Positions 17,813-26,193 of a stretch of DNA of 64,000 nucleotides are shown one piece after another (the stretch's first letter is position 1; each line of letters begins with the position of its first letter). The notes beneath the pieces were generated by a model that worked only from the letters and a program-made list of their open reading frames with translations, made no database searches and had not been told where the DNA came from. Location: NCBI GenBank assembly GCA_944389195.1, contig CALXLM010000003.1:1-64000 (forward strand). The letters run 5' to 3'. The position numbers and the translations under genes are program-made. The DNA comes from an uncultured Opitutales bacterium (lineage in GTDB: Bacteria; Verrucomicrobiota; Verrucomicrobiia; Opitutales; Intestinicryptomonadaceae).

Positions 17813-19215
17813 AATATAAGTGGATTAAACGCACCGGCTCTCGCACACTTATTGCGTTTTTCGGAGGCTTTGCATGTGACGGGAATATTTTGTCGCGTTC
17901 GGGCATTCCCGGCGATTGCGATACTGCGCTGTTTTTCGATTATCGCGGGCTGGATACGGATTTCGACTTCGGGGCGTATAAAAAAATCGCCGTTATCGCC
18001 TGGTCTTTCGGGGTGTGGGTGGCCGATTTCCTCGCGGAAAAGACAGGAAAGGCTTTCATGCGGATCGCCATAAACGGTTCGCCGTATCCGGTTGACGACT
18101 TGAGAGGCATTCCGGAACAGGCCTTTGAAAGGACTCTCGCTCGCTTCGACGCCTCAGTTAGAGACAAGTTTTTCAGGCGGGTTTGCGGCGGGGCTTCGGA
18201 ATTTTCGGAATCGGGGGGGCTGCTCGCGTCGAGGGATCCGGGTGAGCTTGCCGAAGAGCTCGCGTTTTTAAAGTCGGCTTTTAAGCTGCGCCCCGGTTCC
18301 CCGGAAGCTTGGGACGTTTTTATCGCGTCGCGCAGCGACAGGATTTTCCCTCTTGAAAATCTGAAGCGCGCGTGGGGCGACGGCTTGCGCGTCTGCGAGG
18401 GCGACCACTTGAACGTGCCGATTTTCGGAGTGGCGCTTTCTGCCGTGTCGCGGAGAATTTCAAAAATGCGCGGCGGCTTTGAAAAATCCGCGGGAGAGTC
18501 GTATTCGCGGCACGCGTTCGTACAGCGCGAGATAGCCTCTACCCTTGCCGACATAATCGAAGATTTTGCGCCGGAACCAGCGTCTGTAAAAAATATTTTG
18601 GAAATAGGTTGCGGAACCGGCTTTCTCACTTCGGAATTGGCTTCAAAATTCGGATCAGCGCAGTGGCACTTGAACGACATTAGCCCGAAAATGTGCGAAC
18701 TGGCTGCCAAAAACCTTCCGGAAGACGCGGCGCGCGTGTTCGCCGAAAACGCAATGTCGGCCGAATTCCCAAAAAACATGGACTTGATTTTGTCTTCGTC
18801 GTGCTTTCAGTGGTTGGACGACCTGCCGTCGCTTTTTAAAAAGCTGTCGGCAATTTCAAAAAGCGGGGCGATTTTGGCTTTTTCGACATTCGGTGACAGG
18901 AATTTTTTCCAAATAAGGAGCATAACGGGCTCTGGTTTAAAATATCCCCCGCTCGGCGCCGTAAAGTCGGCCTTGGCGGACGCCGGATATTCGGTTCTGT
19001 ACGCGGCGGAGGATATTATGGACGTGGAGTTCGGCTCCCCGCGCGCCGTGCTCGAGCACATGAAAAGCACGGGCGTCAACGGAGGCTTTTCGCGCTTTTG
19101 GACGCCGAAAAAATTGGCCGATTTTTCGGCGTCGTACGCATGCGGCTTTTCGTCGGGGGGCGGGGTCGTTTTAACCTACAATCCGATTTATATAATAGCA
19201 AAGAAGACAAGTTAA
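17809..19215 (+). CDS. BioG-BioC fusion: pimeloyl-ACP methyl ester esterase and malonyl-ACP O-methyltransferase
   Basis: 468 residues. Residues 1-210 are BioG (DUF452) with FFGGFACDG, nucleophile Ser66 in AWSFGVW, acid Asp177 in SDRIFP and His200 in GDHLNVP. Residues ~233-468 are a class I SAM methyltransferase of BioC type: YSRHAFVQREIA (BioC opening), EIGCGTGFLTSEL at 265-277, and SSSCFQWLDD. BioC methylates malonyl-ACP so it can be extended to pimeloyl; BioG removes the methyl group. Having both in one chain lets priming and release be co-expressed. Similar fusions are known in Bacteroidetes. Start overlaps bioF by 4 bases (ATGA). Confidence 0.9.
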   Translation: MKYKWIKRTGSRTLIAFFGGFACDGNILSRSGIPGDCDTALFFDYRGLDTDFDFGAYKKIAVIAWSFGVWVADFLAEKTGKAFMRIAINGSPYPVDDLRGIPEQAFERTLARFDASVRDKFFRRVCGGASEFSESGGLLASRDPGELAEELAFLKSAFKLRPGSPEAWDVFIASRSDRIFPLENLKRAWGDGLRVCEGDHLNVPIFGVALSAVSRRISKMRGGFEKSAGESYSRHAFVQREIASTLADIIEDFAPEPASVKNILEIGCGTGFLTSELASKFGSAQWHLNDISPKMCELAAKNLPEDAARVFAENAMSAEFPKNMDLILSSSCFQWLDDLPSLFKKLSAISKSGAILAFSTFGDRNFFQIRSITGSGLKYPPLGAVKSALADAGYSVLYAAEDIMDVEFGSPRAVLEHMKSTGVNGGFSRFWTPKKLADFSASYACGFSSGGGVVLTYNPIYIIAKKTS

Positions 19216-19216
19216 A

Positions 19217-19849
19217 ATGAGATTTTTCGTAAGTGGAACAGATACGGGAGTCGGCAAGACGGTCGCTACCGGGTGGCTCGCAAAAAGGTTTTCCGAACGC
19301 GGGCTGAGGGTAGTCACCCAGAAATTGGTGCAGACGGGCTGTTCGGGCGTGTCGGAAGACATAATCGAACATAGAAAAATCATGGGATGCGGCATGTTGC
19401 CTTGCGACTTAGATTTTACGACGTGCAGGTACGTCTTTAAATATCCGGCTTCGCCGCATTTGGCGGCCTCTATGGAGGGGGTTGACATGGATTTCAATCT
19501 GGTTTCAAAAGACACCGACGCACTCGAAAGCCGCTTTGACGCAGTTTTCGTGGAGGGGGCAGGCGGACTTGCCGTTCCTCTCAAGCCGGGCTATCTTACG
19601 GCCGACTATGTTTGCGGGCATTCACTTCCTCTGTGGCTTGTTGTGCCCTCCAAGCTCGGAAGCCTCAACCACGCCCTCCTTTCATTGGATTTTTGCGCCG
19701 CAAGAAAAATAAGGCTTGCAGGAATCGTTTACAATGCGTTTCCGAAGGCTCCCCGCCAAATAGAGGATTCCACTCGCGAATATCTTGCGGAAACTTTAAA
19801 AAAAGACTGGCCCGGCGCCGAATTGCTCGAGATGGGGGAGGTAAAATGA
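19217..19849 (+). CDS. bioD: Dethiobiotin synthetase
   Basis: 210 residues. P-loop GTDTGVGKT at residues 7-15, catalytic-lysine segment TQKLVQTG, VEGAGGLAVPL, and PSKLGSLNHALLS. It closes the ureido ring with CO2 and ATP. One base separates it from the previous stop, and it overlaps the next gene by 4 bases. With bioB/A/F/GC the pathway from malonyl-ACP to biotin is complete here. Confidence 0.94.
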   Translation: MRFFVSGTDTGVGKTVATGWLAKRFSERGLRVVTQKLVQTGCSGVSEDIIEHRKIMGCGMLPCDLDFTTCRYVFKYPASPHLAASMEGVDMDFNLVSKDTDALESRFDAVFVEGAGGLAVPLKPGYLTADYVCGHSLPLWLVVPSKLGSLNHALLSLDFCAARKIRLAGIVYNAFPKAPRQIEDSTREYLAETLKKDWPGAELLEMGEVK

Positions 19850-20526
19850 AGGCGGATTCAAAGTATGCCGCGGTTCTTTTCGATTTGGACGGAACGCTGA
19901 TAAGCAATTATGTCGCCATCCACAAATGCCTTGCCGAGTCTTTTGGGGAGTTTGGAATTCCCGCGCCGAGCTACGATTCCGTGTTTCATACGGTCGGCGG
20001 GTCGATACTCATCACTATAAGAAAGCTTTTGAAACCGCTGGGGGCCGAGGAAAAGGCCGACGCCGTTGCGAAACGCTATCTCGAGCTTTTCCCGAGGCAT
20101 ATTTTCGACGGCTTGTCAACCATGCCGTACGCTGGCGAGCTTTTGGCGGAATTGAAGCGGCGCGGCTTCAAGCTCGCCTGTTTTACGAACAAGCAGCAGG
20201 ACGGCGCCGAACCAATTTTGGAAAGAACCAAACTTTTGCCGTACCTCGACGCCGTGATAGGCACGACCCTCCATTCCCCGCGCAAGCCCGAAAAGGCGTT
20301 CACAGAGTCGGCTTTGAAAATTCTCGGAGTGTCGGCCGCCGAAACTCTCGGGATAGGCGATTCGCCGTACGACTACATGGCAGCGCGCGTCTGCGGCCTC
20401 GACAGCGCGCTCGTGGCTACCGGCGGAGATTCGAGTGATTTTCTCAAGGCGGAATGTCCGGAGTCGGTAGGTGTGTTTTCGGATTTTAGGGAATTGGCGG
20501 AGTCTGTTTTCGGCATTGCTTTGTGA
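19846..20526 (+). CDS. HAD-family phosphatase, phosphoglycolate phosphatase-like
   Basis: 226 residues from the ATG overlapping the bioD stop (ATGA, 19846-19849). HAD motif I LFDLDGTLISN, motif II CFTNK, motif III lysine in SPRKPEKA and motif IV GIGDSPYDY are intact. The alpha-helical cap after motif I is of Gph/PGMB type. The substrate is unknown; cotranscription with biotin genes might be incidental, or it could remove a phosphate from a pathway by-product. Confidence 0.8.
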   Translation: MKADSKYAAVLFDLDGTLISNYVAIHKCLAESFGEFGIPAPSYDSVFHTVGGSILITIRKLLKPLGAEEKADAVAKRYLELFPRHIFDGLSTMPYAGELLAELKRRGFKLACFTNKQQDGAEPILERTKLLPYLDAVIGTTLHSPRKPEKAFTESALKILGVSAAETLGIGDSPYDYMAARVCGLDSALVATGGDSSDFLKAECPESVGVFSDFRELAESVFGIAL

Positions 20527-20550
20527 TTTGATTTTGCAATACTTTTTTGC

Positions 20551-22722
20551 ATGGACGATTCGGACGTGAAATTGGAGGGCGTGGTTGAGCGCATAATTTT
20601 CCTGAACGAGGAAAATTTCTACTGCATCGCCTCCGTCCGCCCGTCGGGCCGCGAAAAGCGCGAACCCGTCACCGTGGCGGGCGTCATGCCGGCCATACAG
20701 TGCGGCGAAACCGTGGAGGTAGAGGGGCAATGGCGCGCGTCGCCGTACGGCAAACAGGTAAAAGTCAAAAAATTCAAATCGCGCCTGCCTTCGGAAATTT
20801 ACGGAATAGAGAAATATCTCGGATCGGGGCTCGTTGACGGCATAGGCCCGGTCTATGCAAAAAAGATAGTAGCGCATTTCGGTTCGGACACGCTCAACGT
20901 CATAGACACAGAGTCGGCGCGCCTGACGGAGGTGAGGGGCATAGGCGCAGGACGAGCAAAAAAAATTAAGAAGTCTTGGGACGAGCAGAAGGAGCTGAGG
21001 TCTATCATGGTGTCTATGGGCGTGTACGGCGTCGGGACGGCGGCGTGCGTCAAAATCATGAGGCGCTTCGGCGCGGACGCTGCGCGGGTTGTCCGCGAGG
21101 AGCCTTACACCCTTGCGCGGGAAATCGACGGAATCGGTTTTAAGACGGCCGACATGGTGGCCCTCAACATGGGAGTTCCCAACGAAAGCCCGGAGCGCTT
21201 GAGGGCTGGCGTTATCCACTGCTTGTCCGAGGCGGAGGACGAAGGCCATACATGCGTGGCTTTCGGAGAGCTTGTGGCGCGCTCTTCGGACCTGCTGAAG
21301 GCCGACTCGCGCAAGTGCGCCGAGGCGGTGGCTGCGCTTGTGGCGGATTCGTCGCTAAAAAACGTCGGAGCGGGCTTCGTGCAAAGCGCGGCGTTCGACT
21401 TTGCCGAAAGAAACATAGCCTCCTGCCTAAAAAGGATATGGGATTCTCCTTCGGAGCTTCCGCCCATCAGGGCGGAGGCTGCGGCAAAGTGGGCCGGAGA
21501 AAGGGCGGAGTTCGATTTCGCGCCAGGGCAAACAGGAGCGATAGTGGAGGCTCTGCGCAGCAAGATTTCCGTGATAACCGGAGGTCCAGGCACCGGGAAA
21601 ACAACGATATTGCGCGCGCTGTGCGACATATTAAAAATGAAGAAAGTGATTCCGGTCCTCGCGGCGCCTACGGGCAGGGCCGCCCAGCGCATGTCGGAGT
21701 CAGCGGGTGTCGATGCAAAGACCATACACAGGCTTTTGGGATATGAAAACGGAAAGTTCGCGCATTCGGAATCAAGGCCGATTCCAGCCAAATTTGTCGT
21801 TATAGACGAATCCTCTATGCTCGACACAAAGCTCGCTTCGGCGGTGCTGTCGGCCGTTCCCGGCGGTGCTCATCTGGTGCTTGTGGGTGACATCGACCAG
21901 CTTCCGAGCGTCGGGGCGGGCAACGTGCTCAAAGACGTGATAAATTCTAAAAAATTTCCGGTTGCGCGCCTCGAGCGCGTTTTCAGGCAGGGCGAGCGCA
22001 GCCAGATAGTGAAGGCCGCCCACGACATCCTCCACGGGTCGGATTCCACTTCCGATTTTCCGCCGTGTTCGCCCGGTTTTGAGGATCCGCGCAGGGACGT
22101 CAATTTCATAAGGGCGGATTCTCCTGAAGAATGCGTTGAAACAGTCTCTAATCTGGTATGCAAAGCGATACCCAGAAGCTGCGGATACAGCCCGTTTTCA
22201 GACATTCAGGTTCTCGTGCCGATGCACAGGGGGACGGCGGGCATAGAAAAATTTAACTCCGCATTAAAGTCGGCGCTTAACCCGGACGGGCATCCGCTTT
22301 TCGGCGCGCGCCTTTCCGTCGGCGACAAAGTGATGCAGTCGCGCAACAACTACGATTTGGATGTGTTTAACGGCGACATGGGAAGAATCGTGCGCGCGGA
22401 CGCGGAATCCGGAGGCGCCGTGGCAGATTTCGACGGCAGGCGGGTGTTCGTTTCGAGGGAGGATCTGACCGACTTGCAGCCGGCTTATGCAATAAGCATA
22501 CACAAGTCACAGGGCAGCGAATTTCCGGTAGTGGTAATACCGCTAATGCGCCAGCATTTCGTTATGCTGCAGAGAAACCTGCTTTATACGGCGTTGACCA
22601 GGGCAAGAAAAAAAGTTTTCATAGTGGGGGAAGAGTCTGCGTGGAAATCTGCAGTGAGAAATTCGCGCGCCTCCATGCGCAGGACTTTTCTCGGCGAGCG
22701 CATTGAATCCATATGGGCATAA
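20551..22722 (+). CDS. recD2: RecD2-type ATP-dependent DNA helicase
   Basis: 723 residues, the length of stand-alone RecD2. N-terminal OB-like part (LEGVVERIIFLNEENFYCI), helix-hairpin-helix repeats (GIGPVYAKKI, VRGIGAGRAKKI, IDGIGFKTAD), Walker A GGPGTGKTT at 344-352, DESSMLD (motif II), GDIDQLPSVGAG, and the C-terminal AISIHKSQGSEF and LYTALTRARK motifs. No RecB or RecC is nearby, consistent with RecD2. It acts in DNA repair and replication-fork handling. Confidence 0.93.
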   Translation: MDDSDVKLEGVVERIIFLNEENFYCIASVRPSGREKREPVTVAGVMPAIQCGETVEVEGQWRASPYGKQVKVKKFKSRLPSEIYGIEKYLGSGLVDGIGPVYAKKIVAHFGSDTLNVIDTESARLTEVRGIGAGRAKKIKKSWDEQKELRSIMVSMGVYGVGTAACVKIMRRFGADAARVVREEPYTLAREIDGIGFKTADMVALNMGVPNESPERLRAGVIHCLSEAEDEGHTCVAFGELVARSSDLLKADSRKCAEAVAALVADSSLKNVGAGFVQSAAFDFAERNIASCLKRIWDSPSELPPIRAEAAAKWAGERAEFDFAPGQTGAIVEALRSKISVITGGPGTGKTTILRALCDILKMKKVIPVLAAPTGRAAQRMSESAGVDAKTIHRLLGYENGKFAHSESRPIPAKFVVIDESSMLDTKLASAVLSAVPGGAHLVLVGDIDQLPSVGAGNVLKDVINSKKFPVARLERVFRQGERSQIVKAAHDILHGSDSTSDFPPCSPGFEDPRRDVNFIRADSPEECVETVSNLVCKAIPRSCGYSPFSDIQVLVPMHRGTAGIEKFNSALKSALNPDGHPLFGARLSVGDKVMQSRNNYDLDVFNGDMGRIVRADAESGGAVADFDGRRVFVSREDLTDLQPAYAISIHKSQGSEFPVVVIPLMRQHFVMLQRNLLYTALTRARKKVFIVGEESAWKSAVRNSRASMRRTFLGERIESIWA

Positions 22723-23618
22723 AAATATTCAACATACACACCTCTAAATTCGAGGACGAAAACGTATGCGCGGAGGGGGCTCTGCGCTTTATGTACGGTT
22801 CGGCGGTCGGCAGGGCCATGACTTTCGCGCTGTTTAAAAGGGTGCTGTTTTCCCGCGTTTGCGGGGCGTGGGCGGACTCGGCGCTAAGCCGGAGGGCGAT
22901 AGGCGGCTTTATAAAGTCGAACGGCATCGACGCGGGCGAATTTAAGAACACTCCCGAGGAATACAAAACCTTCAACGAATTCTTTACTCGCGAGCTCAAG
23001 GATTCGGCGCGCCCTGCGGCATGTCCGGGGAGAAGAGGCGTGGTGTCGTTTCCGAGCGATGGGCGGCACCTGCTGTTGAGAAACGTCGGGCTGTCGGACG
23101 CGTTCGACGTTAAAAGCGCGCGCTTCAACCTGCCGTCGTTTTTGGGAGACGACTCGCTTGCTCGCCGTTTTGAGGGTGGGGACATGTTGGTGTCGCGCCT
23201 GAACCCGGCAGACTACCACCGGTTTCACTATCCGGTTTCGGGTGTCATTGCCGCGCGAAAGGCGATTAACGGCTTTCTTTTCTCCGTAAACCCGATTGCC
23301 ATTGCGCGCCGCGCGTCGGTGCTGTGGGAAAACAAGCGCATATTGACGGCGATAGAGTCGGATGTTTTCGGAATGTGCGCATTTGTTGAAATAGGCGCAA
23401 CCAACGTGGGGGGCATGGAGAATTTCGATTCCGTAGGTGCGTGCGTCGAAAGGGGGAAGCAGGCGGGAATGTTCCGTTTCGGAGGGTCGTGCGTGGTCAC
23501 TCTGTTCGAACCGTCCGCGCCGATAGATTGGGACTCCAGCCTTGTAAAAATGAGCGCCGAAGGCGTAGAGTGCTACGCAAAAGCCAATTCGCTCGCCGGG
23601 ATTGCGCGGGGGGCGTGA
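22713..23618 (+). CDS. psd: Phosphatidylserine decarboxylase
   Basis: 301 residues. The self-cleaving serine is in FGGSCVV near the C-terminus (LGST/GGS type), and the conserved FPSDGR and DYHRFHYP histidine segments supply the remaining catalytic residues. FKTFNEFFTREL-like opening (YKTFNEFFTREL) is typical. It makes phosphatidylethanolamine at the inner membrane. Start overlaps recD2 by 10 bases; it ends the rightward run begun by bioB. Confidence 0.93.
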   Translation: MGIKIFNIHTSKFEDENVCAEGALRFMYGSAVGRAMTFALFKRVLFSRVCGAWADSALSRRAIGGFIKSNGIDAGEFKNTPEEYKTFNEFFTRELKDSARPAACPGRRGVVSFPSDGRHLLLRNVGLSDAFDVKSARFNLPSFLGDDSLARRFEGGDMLVSRLNPADYHRFHYPVSGVIAARKAINGFLFSVNPIAIARRASVLWENKRILTAIESDVFGMCAFVEIGATNVGGMENFDSVGACVERGKQAGMFRFGGSCVVTLFEPSAPIDWDSSLVKMSAEGVECYAKANSLAGIARGA

Positions 23619-23689
23619 CTGACAATCGCCGGTTCTGTACCCGGACGCTTTTTGCAGAATTTATGCCTCCGCTTGCTTTCTGACGGGGT

Positions 23690-24028
23690 TCAGCCCGGAG
23701 GCCAGCCTAGTGGACGCCCCCCGAGTATGTGTATGTGCATGTGCGGCACGGTTTCTCCGGCTATGAGGCCGTTGTTTATCACGACCCTAAAACCGTCGTC
23801 CAATCCGCACATTTTCGCCACTTTGGGAACCGCGAGCATCAGGTGCGCCAGGATTTCGGCGTCGCACTCTTCTGCCTTTGCAAGCCTTTCTATCGGTTTG
23901 ACGGGAAACAGTAAAACGTGCGTGGGCGCCTGCGGGTTTATATCGTGTATGGCGGCGCACACGTCGTCACGATAGACTATTTTTGCGGGAATTTCGCCGT
24001 CCAGAATTTTCTCGAAAAGAGTTTTCAT
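23690..24028 (-). CDS. HIT-family (HINT-type) purine nucleoside phosphoramidase
   Basis: 112 residues. TLFEKILDGEIPAKIVY at the start, NPQAPTHVLLFPVKPI, VVINNG and the histidine triad HMHIHILGG, ending in a GWPPG tail as in HINT proteins. Hydrolyses adenosine phosphoramidates; physiological role in bacteria is uncertain. Last gene of a short leftward cluster (exonuclease, unknown protein, HIT). Confidence 0.92.
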   Translation of the reverse strand: MKTLFEKILDGEIPAKIVYRDDVCAAIHDINPQAPTHVLLFPVKPIERLAKAEECDAEILAHLMLAVPKVAKMCGLDDGFRVVINNGLIAGETVPHMHIHILGGRPLGWPPG

Positions 24029-24078
24029 GCAGTAAAGCGTATATCCGGCACAGGCTTTAATGCAACAGGATTTTTTAC

Positions 24079-24513
24079 TTATATGAAAATAATTTCGACG
24101 TTCGGAAGATTGTACCTGCCGAGGCAGCTTTCGATAAACTCCATGTTTTCCGAATATGCCGACTTGCGTCCGGGCGTCATTCTATCTCCCAGTGACATGC
24201 CGGCGCGTTCGAGCGACAATACGACAAGTATCCCGCGGCTGTATCCCGCCAGGCGCTTTGCGCTTTCGGAAATGCTAGCAAACGCAAAAAGCCGGTCAAA
24301 ATGCGAATTTTCAAAATCGAGCACTTCAACGCGCGCGTCCGGATCGTACAGCCGCAGTATTTTTTTTGCAAATTTTTCAAGCGGCATGTTTGCCTCCCCG
24401 TTTATTACCGCCTCGAACATTCCCGCCGACGCGTCGGCGCATATATCGTTTGCAAACGGGGAACCGGCCGCAAGCATCGCGTTTAGAAACCTGAATTTTG
24501 CGTCTTTTTCCAT
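24079..24513 (-). CDS. Small protein of unknown function
   Basis: 144 residues from ATG 24513, five bases after the stop of the exonuclease gene, so the two are probably cotranscribed. I recognise no family. It has no signal peptide or membrane segment. The middle is a mixed alpha/beta stretch (ILRLYDPDARVEVLDFENSHF, SRGILVVLSLERAG) and the end is FIESCLGRYNLPNVEIIFI. The pattern of two beta strands, GILVVLSL and NVEIIFI, suggests a small Rossmann-like domain. The frame also allows a non-ATG start at 24573. Confidence 0.55.
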   Translation of the reverse strand: MEKDAKFRFLNAMLAAGSPFANDICADASAGMFEAVINGEANMPLEKFAKKILRLYDPDARVEVLDFENSHFDRLFAFASISESAKRLAGYSRGILVVLSLERAGMSLGDRMTPGRKSAYSENMEFIESCLGRYNLPNVEIIFI

Positions 24514-24518
24514 GCCTT

Positions 24519-25166
24519 TCAAAACAGATTTGCAGACGCGCCGGACGACGGGGAAGATTGTTTTGCAAGCCAATGGAGGGTTACGTTTTCAAATCCGTCG
24601 GTGCGGCATATTCCCATAAGCAGCAGGGCGCATGCGAGGGCGTCGTAGGGGGCGCAGTGCCACTTGGAGCGCCGGGGAGGGCAGAATCTGTCTGCAAGGG
24701 CGTCGAGCTCGCCGTTAAGCGAAAACGCTTCGATGGCGTCAGACAGCTTGGCAGATTTTATAGATGGGAAAATTCTTTTTACGATGGCACATGTGTCTAT
24801 CCATGGCGACCACGCCGCGCACATTCCTCCAAACGCGAAATTTGGGACTATCGCGGGGGAGGGGAGGGCGTCGCGCAGGAGAGAGTCTTCCACGGCGGCG
24901 TTGTGGGCGGCGAATGTTCCGGAGCGCCTCATGGCGCAAAATTCGTGAACACTCGCGCTGAAAGGCTTGTGCGCGAACGCTTCGGCGTTGTCGATGCCGA
25001 AAAACTCGACGTCGCGCTCCGGAATCTTCGTTTTCGGAGCGCATATCGAAGTGTTCATACGCGCGATTTGTCCGCCGGTTATTTCCACGGCGGCGTATTC
25101 GACGACGCCGATTTTTCTGGAGCCCTCAAAATCTATGGCAAATATTGGAACATCTATGTTTTTCAT
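24519..25166 (-). CDS. DEDDh 3'-5' exonuclease, DnaQ/RNase T superfamily
   Basis: 215 residues from ATG 25166, which begins MKNIDVPIFAIDFEGS. Exo I DxE is DFE, Exo II is in HNAAVEDSLL (N-x-x-x-D), and Exo III-epsilon is in HCAPYDALA (H-x4-D), so the four acidic residues and the histidine of the DEDDh class are present. The insert WIDTCAIVKRIFP matches the DnaQ fold. It is short for a replicative epsilon subunit and is more likely a stand-alone exonuclease. Divergent from the hisN-like gene by only 37 bases. Confidence 0.8.
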   Translation of the reverse strand: MKNIDVPIFAIDFEGSRKIGVVEYAAVEITGGQIARMNTSICAPKTKIPERDVEFFGIDNAEAFAHKPFSASVHEFCAMRRSGTFAAHNAAVEDSLLRDALPSPAIVPNFAFGGMCAAWSPWIDTCAIVKRIFPSIKSAKLSDAIEAFSLNGELDALADRFCPPRRSKWHCAPYDALACALLLMGICRTDGFENVTLHWLAKQSSPSSGASANLF

Positions 25167-25203
25167 CTTGCGAAAAACCGCACCGTTTGCGATTATTACT
25201 GGT

Positions 25204-25977
25204 ATGAATACGGAAAGTTTCAAGATTTTTATTAACGAACTGGCCGATATGAGCGGCGATTACATAGCGAAGGCCTTCGGTAAGAAAATGAGGGTGGATT
25301 TAAAGAAGGACTTGTCGCCCGTCACGGAGACGGACAGGAATGTGGAAATTATGATTCGGGAGGCGGTCTCGAAAAAATTTCCGTCGCACGGCATCGTCGG
25401 TGAGGAGTTCGGAACGGAAAATCCCGGCGCGGAGTTTCAGTGGGTTATAGACCCCATAGACGGGACAAAGTCTTTTATTTCTGGGGTTCCGCTTTTCGGG
25501 ACGCTCATAGGGCTTAGATATAGGGGAGAGCCTGTTTTGGGGCTCATCAACCAGCCGGTTTTGAGGGAGCGAATTGTGGGTGACTGCCGCACATGCCTGT
25601 TCAACGGCGTTCAGACGAAACCTTTGCAAAAAACCGACGCAAAATCCATAACATTGTTGACGTCGGATTCGCGCCATTGCAGAACAATGCATTCTGCCGC
25701 CGGCTGGGCGGCGCTCGAAAACTCCGCTGCCATATCGCGCACATGGGGAGACTGCTACGGATATATGCTCGTGTGCAGGGGGCTCGCGCATGTCATGTGC
25801 GACGCCGTTTTGGAAATATGGGACTTGTCGGCGATAATCCCGGCGCTCAAAGGCTGCGGGGCCGCATTCAGCGATTGGAGCGGCGGAACTGACATAGGGC
25901 CAAACGGCCTGGTGGCTTCGTGCACGGAACGCCTGCACGGGGAAGTAATCGAGATATTGAATCCGCCCGAAAGTTGA
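25204..25977 (+). CDS. Inositol monophosphatase-family phosphatase, probable histidinol-phosphatase (HisN type)
   Basis: 257 residues from ATG 25204; the frame continues upstream only through the opposite-strand exonuclease. Metal motifs GEEFG, DPIDGTKSFISG and the C-terminal WDLSAIIPALKGCGA with its metal Asp are intact. The segment FISGVPLFGTLIGL is typical of the HisN branch that replaces HisB phosphatase. Other his genes are not in the window, so inositol-1-phosphatase or 3'(2'),5'-bisphosphate nucleotidase remain possible. Confidence 0.8.
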   Translation: MNTESFKIFINELADMSGDYIAKAFGKKMRVDLKKDLSPVTETDRNVEIMIREAVSKKFPSHGIVGEEFGTENPGAEFQWVIDPIDGTKSFISGVPLFGTLIGLRYRGEPVLGLINQPVLRERIVGDCRTCLFNGVQTKPLQKTDAKSITLLTSDSRHCRTMHSAAGWAALENSAAISRTWGDCYGYMLVCRGLAHVMCDAVLEIWDLSAIIPALKGCGAAFSDWSGGTDIGPNGLVASCTERLHGEVIEILNPPES

Positions 25978-25996
25978 CGCCTTGCCAATTAAGCCG

Positions 25997-26043
25997 CTGC
26001 GGGATATTTCTCCGGGGCGGGGCCGCAGTTTTTGCATGATTTT
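25997..26043 (+). terminator. Possible terminator of the hisN-like gene
   Basis: CTGCGG (25997-26002) can pair with CCGCAG (26033-26038), followed by five T; the loop is long (30 bases), so confidence is modest. Confidence 0.4.
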
Positions 26044-26091
26044 TCGGATTACCACGCGCCAATACGAAGGGCAGCATTATTGGCGGGGAAA

Positions 26092-26127
26092 TATAATGTT
26101 GACTATCGGGCGCGAAGGGTCAACATT
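26092..26127 (+). promoter_or_regulatory. Candidate lysC promoter with overlapping inverted repeat
   Basis: A perfect -10 box TATAAT (26092-26097) is followed by a 9-base perfect inverted repeat AATGTTGAC (26095-26103) and GTCAACATT (26119-26127) with a 15-base spacer. The arms begin inside the -10 box and would cover the transcription start, an operator-like position; a stem-loop in the RNA is also possible. No good -35 is seen. Confidence 0.45.
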
Positions 26128-26193
26128 TCCGCTTAATTTTTTCAATTTCAGGCGATTTGAATACGGACTAAATCCGAAAATCTGACAAATCTT

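Noticed and set aside
20116-21249. Long minus-strand frame (377 codons) opposite the HAD and recD2 genes
   Set aside because: It is the antisense of well-recognised genes in a GC-rich frame; no domain is seen.
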